From: Pseudomicrostroma phylloplanum
Taxonomy: Eukaryota; Basidiomycota; Exobasidiomycetes; Microstromatales
Assembly: GCA_039545275.1 (NCBI GenBank)
Contig: BCHS01000010.1
Location: 124,001 to 188,000, forward strand
Direction: 5' to 3'
DNA length: 64,000 nucleotides
The notes beneath the pieces were generated by a model. It ran no database searches, had not been told where the DNA came from, and saw nothing but the letters and a program-made list of their open reading frames with translations. Position numbers and translations under genes: made by a program. Below are positions 36,001-44,487 of the stretch, piece after piece (within the stretch, counting starts at the first letter, position 1; each line of letters begins with the position of its first letter).

Positions 36001-36838
36001 TCCACTCAACCTCAGCGAGGTCGACGATGCCTTCCGCTTCTTGATCAGGACCCAGCGCTTCGTCTCTGCGCAGCGAGTCGTCCTACAAGCTGTGCAGCAG
36101 ACGGGCACCCGAGCCGACTACAGCTTGCGTGTGGCGGTGCGCAATGCGAGCAACTACTTGCGCAAGGTGCTCCGCCGCAAAGGCGTGGAGCCTGAAGCCG
36201 AGCCCTCGGGTCACGAGAAGGAGGACGATGACCGAGTCTACTTGTTCACCCCACCGTCGGCGTCAGTTCTATCGCTTCCCTCCAGGCGGCTCTCTTCATC
36301 GGACGACGCTGCTTCCTCGGGCTCCCCGCTGGATCTGCCTGCCGAGAACGACGACAACTCTCTTCGCTCCGCTTTCTCGCTAAGCACGCAGCTCACCCGC
36401 CTCCTGCACGTCCCTTCCAACAAGGAGCTCCAACGCCAGAAGGCGGCCCGCGCCCAGTTCCGCCACGACCTCGAGACGCTGGTGATGGACATTGCCAAGG
36501 GCATGTACTCTGTCGCTGCCGTGCAGGGGAAGCCGACGCGGCTGCAGAGGAAGTTGGCGAGGGAGATGCGGGAGGAGCAGCAGCTGGAACTAGAACAGAG
36601 CGAGGGCACGGAGTTTGAGCAGCAGCAGCAGCAGCAGTCGGGTGGGGTACAGCTGAGGGAGAAGGCTAGGGAGAAGGCGAAGCAGAGGGAGAGGGAGAAG
36701 GAAGAGGCAATGGTGCGAGCTGCGGGCGTCTCGCGCTCGCCTCGTCCTTCGACCTCGAGAGAGCGGAGACAGCAGAATAATGAAGAGCGACAAAGGGCCC
36801 ATCAGGAGGCAGGCATCGTCGCTGCTGGGTGGGTGTGA
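33050..36838 (+). CDS. Mitochondrial PPR-like protein
   Basis: A single frame of 1262 residues. The N-terminus is rich in Ser/Arg/Ala with few acidic residues (MSAPTSRGVLSTSRAIS), as in a mitochondrial presequence. Helical repeat pairs of pentatricopeptide type are visible, for example DHVAAAHLFRSMRGNGVRPS, then GLCLDGRVDEARDVAQN and GLIQDDRLSEARSELGNW around residues 860-960. Weaker repeats lie near 270-430. The C-terminus has a poly-Gln tract and a Lys/Arg/Glu coiled-coil-like region. Fungal PPR proteins bind mitochondrial transcripts to control their stability or translation. I cannot tell which yeast counterpart, if any, this matches. The repeat calls were made by eye. Confidence 0.72.
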   Translation: MSAPTSRGVLSTSRAISTPQWRGKRLVKPPIALLRTASSGLSTFEEIPHAETSAAGAARFQRLHSFSSFTSSSIQRGVPPSPRSAAENLSRRCLSTTASASRRLPSFNTRTSTTAEANSKATARWVARKLRYADNVGWKTPADLASGVPASDWKGKQSILPKWLGTDMDRELVRRSIFRHTLTVAYDSLKDVLAQLATHSGDEREQTRLQLAGTIEAVLKTTEPAPGPHAVQPPPVLPADATAFRIISRSIVLAQIELGSSDDEILDLFRSMRERFGRLSLPQYHRIVSSAGLRERNELILAFFAEAQRDWDGATDEWMLYARARALATLGRATHVLDSYWKEYETCRAAPPEAYGRHVGVSTERKLHPPRYLFTSLLQYQLVSAARSTSGQGFNRTKEVLRAMSAYGFEPDENIYLLLLGTSPSLRLRLPDLLRSLDKEAQLDEGDSTAQPGDIFLQLLVRRVNDLAVRDVFRLLDLMGIARAGAGRRHTGNSTPLFPARTSTIDEQLEAHAWVAYMYSRLGQPQRAQFHFEACWKLRKHDVNHEWCGRAAGSVIVGYNLAQEPQAGLDFGLPLINPAFGPGSEVSALIPHTAIYGALLRTAATLPSEKDAIEVVRSILGLLVQQGISFDKRIRQSLVTLFYTALGPANDDLEGIRQLLEKLSDFAQSLPHASAFPLTKPAEASEPLLTSAERKRIGMLMMELNKQGFEHRLELRNFKKRTGRTLRSRRLARQAAAAALERESAEWIRSYSDQMFPYDTDPLVGYHRGTDEDFASVDAHGSVPSGTSDRRFYRKDAAEDQKQKDGPSSSPADVLSKPLGPDSQVAKSSETTDVDPKDFEESLSAAGYAMRLRVFSVIRRDHVAAAHLFRSMRGNGVRPSMLHVAPIVEGLCLDGRVDEARDVAQNASKNFGVIPTARVQSAILRGLIQDDRLSEARSELGNWVQAGGRPNGYLQHLFDDSDFPRLAKEQTFRVALAEAQAADDPLNLSEVDDAFRFLIRTQRFVSAQRVVLQAVQQTGTRADYSLRVAVRNASNYLRKVLRRKGVEPEAEPSGHEKEDDDRVYLFTPPSASVLSLPSRRLSSSDDAASSGSPLDLPAENDDNSLRSAFSLSTQLTRLLHVPSNKELQRQKAARAQFRHDLETLVMDIAKGMYSVAAVQGKPTRLQRKLAREMREEQQLELEQSEGTEFEQQQQQQSGGVQLREKAREKAKQREREKEEAMVRAAGVSRSPRPSTSRERRQQNNEERQRAHQEAGIVAAGWV

Positions 36839-37260
36839 AGGCGAGAGTGCGCGGCGGCGAGCTTGTAGCGGACATACTCTAAACGTACAATGAAGCGATC
36901 GCCTTGTGAGATTCCTTGCGAGATCACACCTCGAGCGAGCTAACATTCAAGAGACGACGGCGCCGGATTGTGAAGCAGATGATACCGCCAGTCGTATCGC
37001 AGCCAAGCGGAGCGCAAGATGTGAGCAAGCGAAGGAAGGTAATGTTCATATTGTTCATGTGACTCTGGCTCTGGTGACTGGGACGGGACAGTACTGACTA
37101 AGAGGAACAATGGGGCATGTGCGTACGAGTATGAGTGTGAGGGTGAGTATGGGGAGAAGTAAGCTACAAGTATCGATACAGGGGTATGATCATGCTCCAC
37201 CGGCCGAAGTGCGGCGTGGAAAAGGGGGATGGGGCGGAGGCAGCTCCCTTAGTCTCAGCC
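36839..37260. other. Convergent 3' region
   Basis: This lies between the stops of the PPR-like gene (+) and the four-helix membrane protein gene (-). It contains GTGAGTATG-type short repeats near 37125-37155. No gene is seen. Confidence 0.5.
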
Positions 37261-40200
37261 TCAGATAGAGGTAGATGCGGAGGAAGATGGACGGGAAGAG
37301 GTCGACTCTTCACGAATGATCGACAGCTGGTGACCATGTCCATGTCCTTGCAGACTCGGAGACGTGACCTTCGAGCCCGCAGTCCCGCTCGCGCTCGGGC
37401 TCGCATTCGTCTTCGCGTTGGCGTTCGCGTTCGCGGCGTCGTCCTCGTCAGAGGAGGTGTTGACCACTCTGAGCCTGTCTGGGCTCTCGCCGGGCAGGAC
37501 AAGGGAGTTGGGACGACTCCTCGCTCCGCCGCTGATGAGCTTGCTCGCCCTCCTCAGCTGGGCAGGGGCAGGGGCAGGAGCGGGCGCCGCAGAGTCGCTC
37601 GTTCCCACGGACCTGTCTGCGCTCTCGCTCGCGGGCGCGGGCGTAGGGTCGGGGAAGGAGGCCCAGATGCGTGCTTCCTCTGAATCGTCGCTGCTTCCCT
37701 GCGAGTAAATCTTGGTATGTCTGTCGGCGCGGGGAGGTCGAGTGGGAGCCATCTCTGGAGCCTGAGCTGCACCTTGAGTGGGGGCCGGGCTGGAGGGGCC
37801 GGGTGAAGGCCTAGGCTGGACGGTCGGTGCGGGCCAGAGACGCTGAGGCTCCTCTGTGCCAGCCCTCTCGGCATGCGCACGACGCTCGTTTCCTTCCGCG
37901 CCGAGCTGTGAGGTGAGGTTCTGGTAGGCAAGCAGGAGGTCTGCGATTGAGTCTGGTCGCGCCTTTTGCGAGCTCTGCCTCTGCAATTGAGGGGCAGCAA
38001 TGACGTCTGCTGAGGCCACAGGGGCTGGAGGCGGAGGCAGAGTGCTGCGGTCCACAGCAGACGTTGCTGCTTGATCAGTCACAGCTGCATTATGCTCTTG
38101 CGATGACCCTGTCTGTTCAACAGGCGCTGCATCCGCTGGCAGGCCACTAGTGGCGCCTTCGGCTTGTTCCGCCTTCTCCTCTTTGCCCACACGACTGCCG
38201 AACCAGTTCTCCCAGAAGGTCTCTTTCCCAGAGATGGGACGGGGGCCTTTCACGCGGCTAGCCCTGCGCTCCTCCCCTGTCATCCGTTGGAGGAAGGAAG
38301 CGGTCGTCGTAGAGCTCGAAGAAGTGCTGCTAGGTGTCATCTCGCCCTCTTCAGCAGGTTCTTGATCCTCAGACTTTGATGGTGTGTCCATTTCTTCTTG
38401 CATGGTGGGCAAAGCCGATGACTGGCCTTCATTGACAGGCTCAGGGTCGAGCATTGTGTCGCGCACGGAGTCTGGCTGCTCCATTGACTTGCCTCGCATC
38501 GAAGGGTCAGGCGTAGCGGCATTGGTCACTCTCAGCTCAGAACCAATGCTGCAAGGAATCTCAAAGGGCGAGACAGCGTGGCTCCGTTCGGGGAAGACGA
38601 TGGGCATGAGGGGTGGCGTAGTCTGAAGCCAGCTCACCCGAGTCTTGCGCATCGAAGAACCACGATGGTGATTCTGAGAGGAGAGGGCAATGTCTTCCTC
38701 AGTGTCGTAGTCTTCGCCTTTCTCCCGCATCACCTCTGGGTCTTGAACCTGCTCCTGGCGGGGAGAAGTCACAGTCACCATGACGGACTGCAAGGGGTCC
38801 AGCTGGGAAAAGCGAGTCATCGAGGCGTGCTTGTCCCTATTCTGCAGAAGAACAAACCTGACCCGCTCTTGCGTTTCGAGTGCCCAGAGCGGTCGCGAAG
38901 CAGAGGCATGGGTGATGCCTCCGAAGGCTCCCAACCTCTTCCCATCGTCGTCGTCGTCCTCAAGATCTGTGGAAGTGCGTCGCTGAGAATATCTCACGGA
39001 GAGAGAGGCCCAGAGTACGCTCAGAATCCCAATCGATAGGACGACGATGTACGCCAAGGAGATTCCAAAGCCGTATGCACTTAGCAGTCCGGTGATGGAA
39101 TCGAAGAAGAAAGGGTCTCTCGAAGTCTGTACGGGTGTGCTGGCCGCGTTGTTGCTGCCGTTTGACGGGGCAAAGAGGGTAACGACGATGATTGCAATGA
39201 CCAATCTAGGAACATCCAGTAGAGCAAGTTTCCATAGCTGACTCCACCTCCAGGCCGTCTCTGTGAGCCTCTGCTGTCGGGTCGCCATCTCGTCGATTCT
39301 CTTGACCATGTTATGAAGGCAGGGACTGCGGCAGATGAGGACCAAGCGGTGAAAGTAGGAGAGGTAGGCCTCGTCGGCCAATGGTCGCGCCTTGCCTCTT
39401 GCTGTCTGAGCTGCATAAGCGCTGTACAGCTTGGTTGCGTAGAGGTACACGTGCGCCACAGAGCACACGCAGTGTATTGCCGTCGCAATGGCCCATGCCG
39501 CTCGAGGGGAGTGCTGAGATCCGGAAGTGTCTTCCGGGTAAAGGGCGAGTTCGATAAGAATAAATAGTAGGTTGAAGTCGAAGAGGATGTTGATCAAGAC
39601 CGGCGCAACGACCCTGTAGGGTGCAATGGCTCTCTGTGTCGCCATCAGGAGCCGTGGGCCACGGCCATGTAGAGAGGTTGGGTTGTACGCCTCGTCGTCA
39701 TCGGGGGAGGGGAGAGCGAGATCTCGATCCCGATTTCTGCGGCTTTGCCTGGAGGTCTCTAGGCGCTGGGCGGCTGTACGGAAGCTGTCCCGCTGCCTCT
39801 TAGGCTTTCCGGTGAGGCTGAAGGAGCTAAAGTGGGAGTGGTCCGACCATCGGTTGCTGCCTCGCTGAGACTTTGACCTCGACGGAAACTCAGTCAGGCT
39901 AGGCCTCGAGGCTCGTTCCACCAAAGTCGCAGAGTGATGAGATGGAAGATGGCGGAAGCTCCTTGCAGACGGCAAGGGCCCTGAAGGATAGAAATAAGAG
40001 TCTCGTTGGGCTGGTGCTGGGCTGCGTGGCGTCCAAGGTGGAAATGGCGACAGGAGCGCTTCTGGGGAGGCGGGCTCGAAGGCGTCGGGAGAGCGTAGCT
40101 CCGGGTGTGCTGGTCTGTCAGCCGGTACTTCGGCAATAGCAAGCCCCTCTGGTGGGATCGATAGTCTGATCTCATCAGCCTGCCTTGGAGTCTGAGGCGA

Positions 40201-40722
40201 CTCCTCCAGAGCTTCTTCCGTTTCTTCTTGCCTTGGGTAGACAATGCTGAAGCCAGGCTCTTCGCCTACCTGAGAATCTTCTTGGACCAGAGATCGCTCA
40301 AGCTCGTCCCCTTCGGTCCCTTCTACAGACTGTGCCTCTATGCTCCACTCTGACTGCTGCTCGGCTGTATTGCTATCTCCATCTTCCTGCTCGTGCTTGA
40401 GCTCCTCGCTGTGCCTCGAAGGGGGTCGCACGTAAGCATCTGAAGACGAGGTGGGCCCGTGAGGTGGTCGCGAGCTGCTTGAAAAATGACTGCCGTTGCT
40501 GTTCGGGGTGCTGCCTTCACCCGTTGCTGCGAGCGAGCGAGAAGAGGAGGAAGAGGAAGATTGTCCGTTTGCGCTAAAGCTCGGTGCATGAGGCCATGGC
40601 GAGGCCTCAATTCCGGCCAAACCTGCATTGGCTCTGCGGCTGTCTCCGTTCCTCGGGAGAGTAGACGTCGTGGCAAGAGGCGAGAATTGAGTGTCTCGAC
40701 TCCTCGGAAGCTTGCCGATCAT
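37261..40722 (-). CDS. Orphan four-helix membrane protein with long disordered arms
   Basis: A single frame of 1153 residues from MIGKLPRSRD. Residues 1-365 are Ser/Pro/Glu-rich and look disordered. The central part has four hydrophobic segments: near 370-392 (VVAPVLINILFDFNLLFILI), near 405-430 (AAWAIATAIHCVCSVAHVYL), near 500-520 (VPRLVIAIIVVTLF) and near 545-575 (ISLAYIVVLSIGILSVLWAS). Between helices 2 and 3 is a conserved-looking soluble loop (YFHRLVLICRSPCLHNMVKR) with clustered Cys and basic residues. The C-terminal 570 residues are again low-complexity and end in Ser-rich sequence. I do not recognise the family. Both termini are predicted on the same side of the membrane. Confidence 0.72.
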   Translation of the reverse strand: MIGKLPRSRDTQFSPLATTSTLPRNGDSRRANAGLAGIEASPWPHAPSFSANGQSSSSSSSRSLAATGEGSTPNSNGSHFSSSSRPPHGPTSSSDAYVRPPSRHSEELKHEQEDGDSNTAEQQSEWSIEAQSVEGTEGDELERSLVQEDSQVGEEPGFSIVYPRQEETEEALEESPQTPRQADEIRLSIPPEGLAIAEVPADRPAHPELRSPDAFEPASPEALLSPFPPWTPRSPAPAQRDSYFYPSGPLPSARSFRHLPSHHSATLVERASRPSLTEFPSRSKSQRGSNRWSDHSHFSSFSLTGKPKRQRDSFRTAAQRLETSRQSRRNRDRDLALPSPDDDEAYNPTSLHGRGPRLLMATQRAIAPYRVVAPVLINILFDFNLLFILIELALYPEDTSGSQHSPRAAWAIATAIHCVCSVAHVYLYATKLYSAYAAQTARGKARPLADEAYLSYFHRLVLICRSPCLHNMVKRIDEMATRQQRLTETAWRWSQLWKLALLDVPRLVIAIIVVTLFAPSNGSNNAASTPVQTSRDPFFFDSITGLLSAYGFGISLAYIVVLSIGILSVLWASLSVRYSQRRTSTDLEDDDDDGKRLGAFGGITHASASRPLWALETQERVRFVLLQNRDKHASMTRFSQLDPLQSVMVTVTSPRQEQVQDPEVMREKGEDYDTEEDIALSSQNHHRGSSMRKTRVSWLQTTPPLMPIVFPERSHAVSPFEIPCSIGSELRVTNAATPDPSMRGKSMEQPDSVRDTMLDPEPVNEGQSSALPTMQEEMDTPSKSEDQEPAEEGEMTPSSTSSSSTTTASFLQRMTGEERRASRVKGPRPISGKETFWENWFGSRVGKEEKAEQAEGATSGLPADAAPVEQTGSSQEHNAAVTDQAATSAVDRSTLPPPPAPVASADVIAAPQLQRQSSQKARPDSIADLLLAYQNLTSQLGAEGNERRAHAERAGTEEPQRLWPAPTVQPRPSPGPSSPAPTQGAAQAPEMAPTRPPRADRHTKIYSQGSSDDSEEARIWASFPDPTPAPASESADRSVGTSDSAAPAPAPAPAQLRRASKLISGGARSRPNSLVLPGESPDRLRVVNTSSDEDDAANANANAKTNASPSASGTAGSKVTSPSLQGHGHGHQLSIIREESTSSRPSSSASTSI

Positions 40723-41723
40723 CCTTGTCTTGTGTGTGACCTTCTCTAATGCTGCGGGTGATGTAGGGCTTGTTCTAAGCGGAGGTGATGATCACCGGGG
40801 TCTAGAGAGGTCGAGTCTGCGTATCACCTTGACTTCTATCCAATATGTGTAGGAATGAGTAGTAGTCAATATCAGATGGAGGTGCGTGCGTTAGGAGTAT
40901 GCTGGTTGGTGCGATGTATAGGAGGTACTAAGTAGGGACAGGGGTAAGGAGGGACGAAAGGATATAGTTGTACGCTGACAAGTACAGCATTCACAAAAGG
41001 TCATGATCATCGCCACTATCTTCACCGCATCTCGACTCCTGGCTCCCCGGCGGTACACCTTGACATATCCCTCGGCGATTGGGACGCGACCAGCCTTGAT
41101 GGCGCGTCCACCAAGGGGGTTCGCCGGCATTGCTTCCTTCCCATGGCTTCTTCCCTCATGATGCCGAAGGAGCGAAAGCGGTCCCAGATTGTGAGAACAC
41201 AGCAATTGATTTTTGGTCAAAAGACGGGTAAAGCCACCTCGGCTACATTCTAGGGACGATGACTCAGGGAGTGTGGGAGAGATGAGAGACAAGCAGTAGA
41301 CTAGACTATCTCCCTTGGAAGGCGCACCGCACCGCCCAGGCTCTCTTTCCGCCTTACCCGATCTGGCAGCTGCGCCAGGGTGCAGGCGGTGCTCGCTTCC
41401 ATGGCGCTCCTGCACTCCACTCTTCGGATTACCGCGCCTTGCTCACGGGACGCCCCTTCTAGGCCTGCCCTCAAAATGGGGGCGCACGTTGGCGCCACCC
41501 TCAGACACAGCATCGTTTGGCAAGGGTGCATCGCAGGCAGCAGCTGGACTTTTGCACGATGGACCTTTCACACTGTAGAATCAATCTTTGAGACATGCTA
41601 TTGATATGTTTTGGGAAAAGATGCGCACAAAGGACAAAGAAACAAGCAAGTGAAAGGAAAACGAAGCCCACACAACAGAAGAGGAGCTGGCTATCTTTGA
41701 GGCCTGCTCGGACTCAACTTCGA
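40723..41723. other. Intergenic region of about 1 kb
   Basis: This is upstream of the four-helix membrane gene and downstream of the Rds1-like gene; both lie on the minus strand. Open frames here have no family signature or intron support. No repeat or motif stands out. Confidence 0.45.
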
Positions 41724-43193
41724 TTAGGCAGAGGAAGTTGCGGAAGCGACAGAAGCAGCAGCAGTGAGAAGACTGTCGGCGCTGGTCGTAACTTCTGCAG
41801 CACTGGATGTAGCTGCACTAGCCGCGGAGGTCGCCGTGGAGGATCCCGAGTCGCTGGAGGTGCTGCTAGAGCCGTCGGTGGAGCTGCCGCTGCTGCTGCT
41901 AGAGGCGCTGCTGGAGCTAGCAGTAGCGGTGGCCGAGGGAGCAGTGGGCAGAGGCACATTTACGTATCCAATGGCTGGGCCAGCAACAACCCTAGAGTCG
42001 GTGATCGGCGTGCTGTTGGAGTGGGTGAGGAGGGCATAGAACTGTCCGCCGGAAAGGTCCGACGGTACGTTGACGGTCATGTTGGAGGGCAGCTCAACGA
42101 ACCTAGTACCGACAACGCCGGACAGGAAGGCTACGTAGTAGGTCGTGTTGGAGCTGGAGGAGTTGGTTGTCGAGTTGTCCATCGAGACGGTGACCTCTTG
42201 TCCTGCGGTAAAGGCGTTGGGCAGAGCGGCAGGGGACGTGTCCTGGCTCACACGAGTCGTAGGTGTCAAGGTCAGGGCGGGGAACGCGGTGAGACCCAGG
42301 TCCACAGGGCAGCTCGCGATGTAGGGAGCAGCGAGCGAGTAGACTTCCGTGAAGTTCAGAGGCGTGTCGTATGGAGCTGGGACAGAGTTGGGAGCGCTGG
42401 CAATGGCGTTGAGCGCAGTCTGGTGGCGAGACTCGACAGTCGTGATCGCTGCTGCGATCAGCTGGTAGGTCGAATTAGAGATTGAGCCCAAAGCGCCAAG
42501 GTATGCCGAGATTCCGACACCCTCAAGCAGACGTGCGGTGGCGAGGAAGCTGGGCACGTCGGTGACAGTCGAGAAGTTGTATGTGCAGGGCTGCAGCGTG
42601 TCGTTGCCCAGAGCGAAGGAGAGCAGAGAAACGTCTACGAAAACGAGAGCGAGAATTTGGAGTGTCAGTAAGTGGATATTCGTACTGGTTCTCCGAGAGG
42701 CTGCAAAGTACTCACGAGCGGCTTCATCCTGACCAATGCTGTAGATCTGGTCTCGGTAGCTGCTGTTCACACCAGCAGACTCAAAGTCGGAAGCGCTAAA
42801 GTTACTGAGCGACTGATTGTAGAAAGCAGCCTCGAGGTTCTCGAGAGTGAGCGCGTAGCGCAGAATGTCGATGTCAGACGTGCGGTTGAACGCGCTCGAC
42901 GAGCTGGTGGAAGAAGCAGCCGACGACGAAGCGCTGCTGGTACCAGTGCTAGACGAGGATGAAGAGGACGCGGCAGCCGAGGCAGAAGACGATGACTCGG
43001 ACGATGACGAAGAAGACGACGACGAAGCAGCAGACGAGTCACTTGTCGAGGTTGCCGAAGATGCAGCAGAAGTTGCCGATGTTGCGGCAGACGACGCAGC
43101 TGAGTCCTGTCGAGGCAAGATTGGACTTGCGGCAACGAGCGAGGTGCTCACCGCAAGGGCGGCTACGAGGGCAGCTACGGAGGTGAATTTCAT
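41724..43193 (-). CDS. rds1: Secreted Rds1-like ferritin-fold protein
   Basis: Two exons, 43193-42716 and 42634-41724, give 462 residues. The 81-base intron has no in-frame stop, so the unspliced frame also stays open (489 residues). Splicing restores GQDEAAHVSLLSFALGN, the family's expected helix with a metal-ligand-like E/H pair, so I favour it. The N-terminus is a signal peptide (KFTSVAALVAALAVSTSLVAAS) with a Kex2-like PRQ site. A Ser/Ala-rich stretch, then the ferritin-like domain (ILRYALTLENLEAAFYNQSL ... VESRHQTALNAI) follows. The C-terminus is Ser/Thr-rich, as in cell-wall proteins. S. pombe rds1 responds to nutrient and stress signals; the biochemical activity is unknown. Confidence 0.87.
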   Translation of the reverse strand: MKFTSVAALVAALAVSTSLVAASPILPRQDSAASSAATSATSAASSATSTSDSSAASSSSSSSSSESSSSASAAASSSSSSSTGTSSASSSAASSTSSSSAFNRTSDIDILRYALTLENLEAAFYNQSLSNFSASDFESAGVNSSYRDQIYSIGQDEAAREYFAASRRTSTNIHLLTLQILALVFVDVSLLSFALGNDTLQPCTYNFSTVTDVPSFLATARLLEGVGISAYLGALGSISNSTYQLIAAAITTVESRHQTALNAIASAPNSVPAPYDTPLNFTEVYSLAAPYIASCPVDLGLTAFPALTLTPTTRVSQDTSPAALPNAFTAGQEVTVSMDNSTTNSSSSNTTYYVAFLSGVVGTRFVELPSNMTVNVPSDLSGGQFYALLTHSNSTPITDSRVVAGPAIGYVNVPLPTAPSATATASSSSASSSSSGSSTDGSSSTSSDSGSSTATSAASAATSSAAEVTTSADSLLTAAASVASATSSA

Positions 43194-44487
43194 GATGGTG
43201 GTGTGCTAAGGCAAAAAGGTACGGGACAGGTGTCAACGTATGCGTGGGAGTGATAGCCCTCTTATACAAGCCGTGCCCCCCTTCCCATCGGGCCATGCAG
43301 TCCACTTCCGCACGTTGGCAGTCTGTACGATGACCAGTCCGGGCTGGCTAGGCTCGAGCGGGGCGGTGTATTCCTGACGTCGTAGCCTTGCTGCCATCCC
43401 ACCCTGCTGTCGCTGTCTGCAGGAACGTCTGGCCACTTTCCCCGAGGCAGGCACTTCTTCTTGCTCCTCCACAATGCCGCCGGAGCGACCTCGGCTTGGC
43501 GACTAGAGCGGAGATGCGGGATGACGCTGCTCAAGCACCGCGCATCTGCCAGGGGGCGTAGGCGGAGTCGACAAGCATCGCTACTGTCCATCCGTTTCGC
43601 GCCTGAGATTCTCTTGATTGGGCCTGCGATCGAGGCATCAAAGACAGTCAAGGACACGCTCGTGGCTTGATAGTGCTGTTCGAGGCTGTGTGGGGTACCC
43701 CGCGACCCACAGGGCTGTGTTCGAGCAGCCTCTTAAGCTCAATTAATGCAGTATGACCGTCAGCAGCGACCAGGCGGCGTAAATGACCGAAATACCCGCG
43801 ACGGTGACGTGCGTCGTCCTTTCTCTTTGATGTCGGGGCGGGAGGCTGCCGCTCCGAAGACCTCGATCGGATGAATTGCGACGTTCGCGTGTGCCTGGCG
43901 CAGAGCAGCGCCAAGAGGGCAGAAGAGGTGTCGGTCCGTCACGACTGTCACGGCTCTCAGCAAATGCAGCGAAGAGGGCGAGGAAGATTGACTCAGAAGC
44001 TCAAGGAGAGAGGCTGCCTCGGCGGTGTCACTTCCTAGCCGGAGTTACCCCCATTCGAGGAGATCATATTTGCGCTGCACTGCGCCCTCTCCATGCTGTC
44101 ACTCCGGTCATGTCGCTCCCGGAGGTGAGCTACCATCGGTGAAGAGTGTTCAGCCTGCCTTTCGTGCCTACGTCTTCCTTATAGTCAGGTGACTCCGTGA
44201 CAGAATTGATAAATAGCCCTGCTGGCGGACTGCAGGAGAGCGTTAGATTGATGAGCAGGCGCGTCTTGTAACAGAGCCATCCAGTGATTCGATACGAAGC
44301 ACTTGCGAGTCCTCTTTGATCTATTGGACTGACCCAGAGGCTACGAGTCAGACAGACACGACGGTGGAGCTCCTCTGCCACGTGGTTTTCGCTAGTCCCG
44401 GATCGGATTTTTTGAAGACAAGAAGGGAGCCCTTTCCGTATCCTGGACGGTCGGCTTCGCACCTTTCGGCAAGCCGTCCGCCGTCGT
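43194..44487. promoter_or_regulatory. Divergent upstream region of Rds1 and PUS3
   Basis: About 1.3 kb between divergent genes. A CRE-like TGACGTCG lies at 43375-43382, about 180 bases upstream of the Rds1 start, and a TGACGTG occurs near 43805. Such sites bind ATF/CREB-type bZIP factors that act in fungal stress responses. No gene is supported in this stretch. Confidence 0.45.

Noticed and set aside
41724..43193. Single-exon, 489-residue reading of the Rds1-like gene
   Set aside because: Although the frame is open, it disrupts the conserved DEAAHVSLLSFALG helix, and canonical GTGAGT/TAG sites flank the 81-base interruption.
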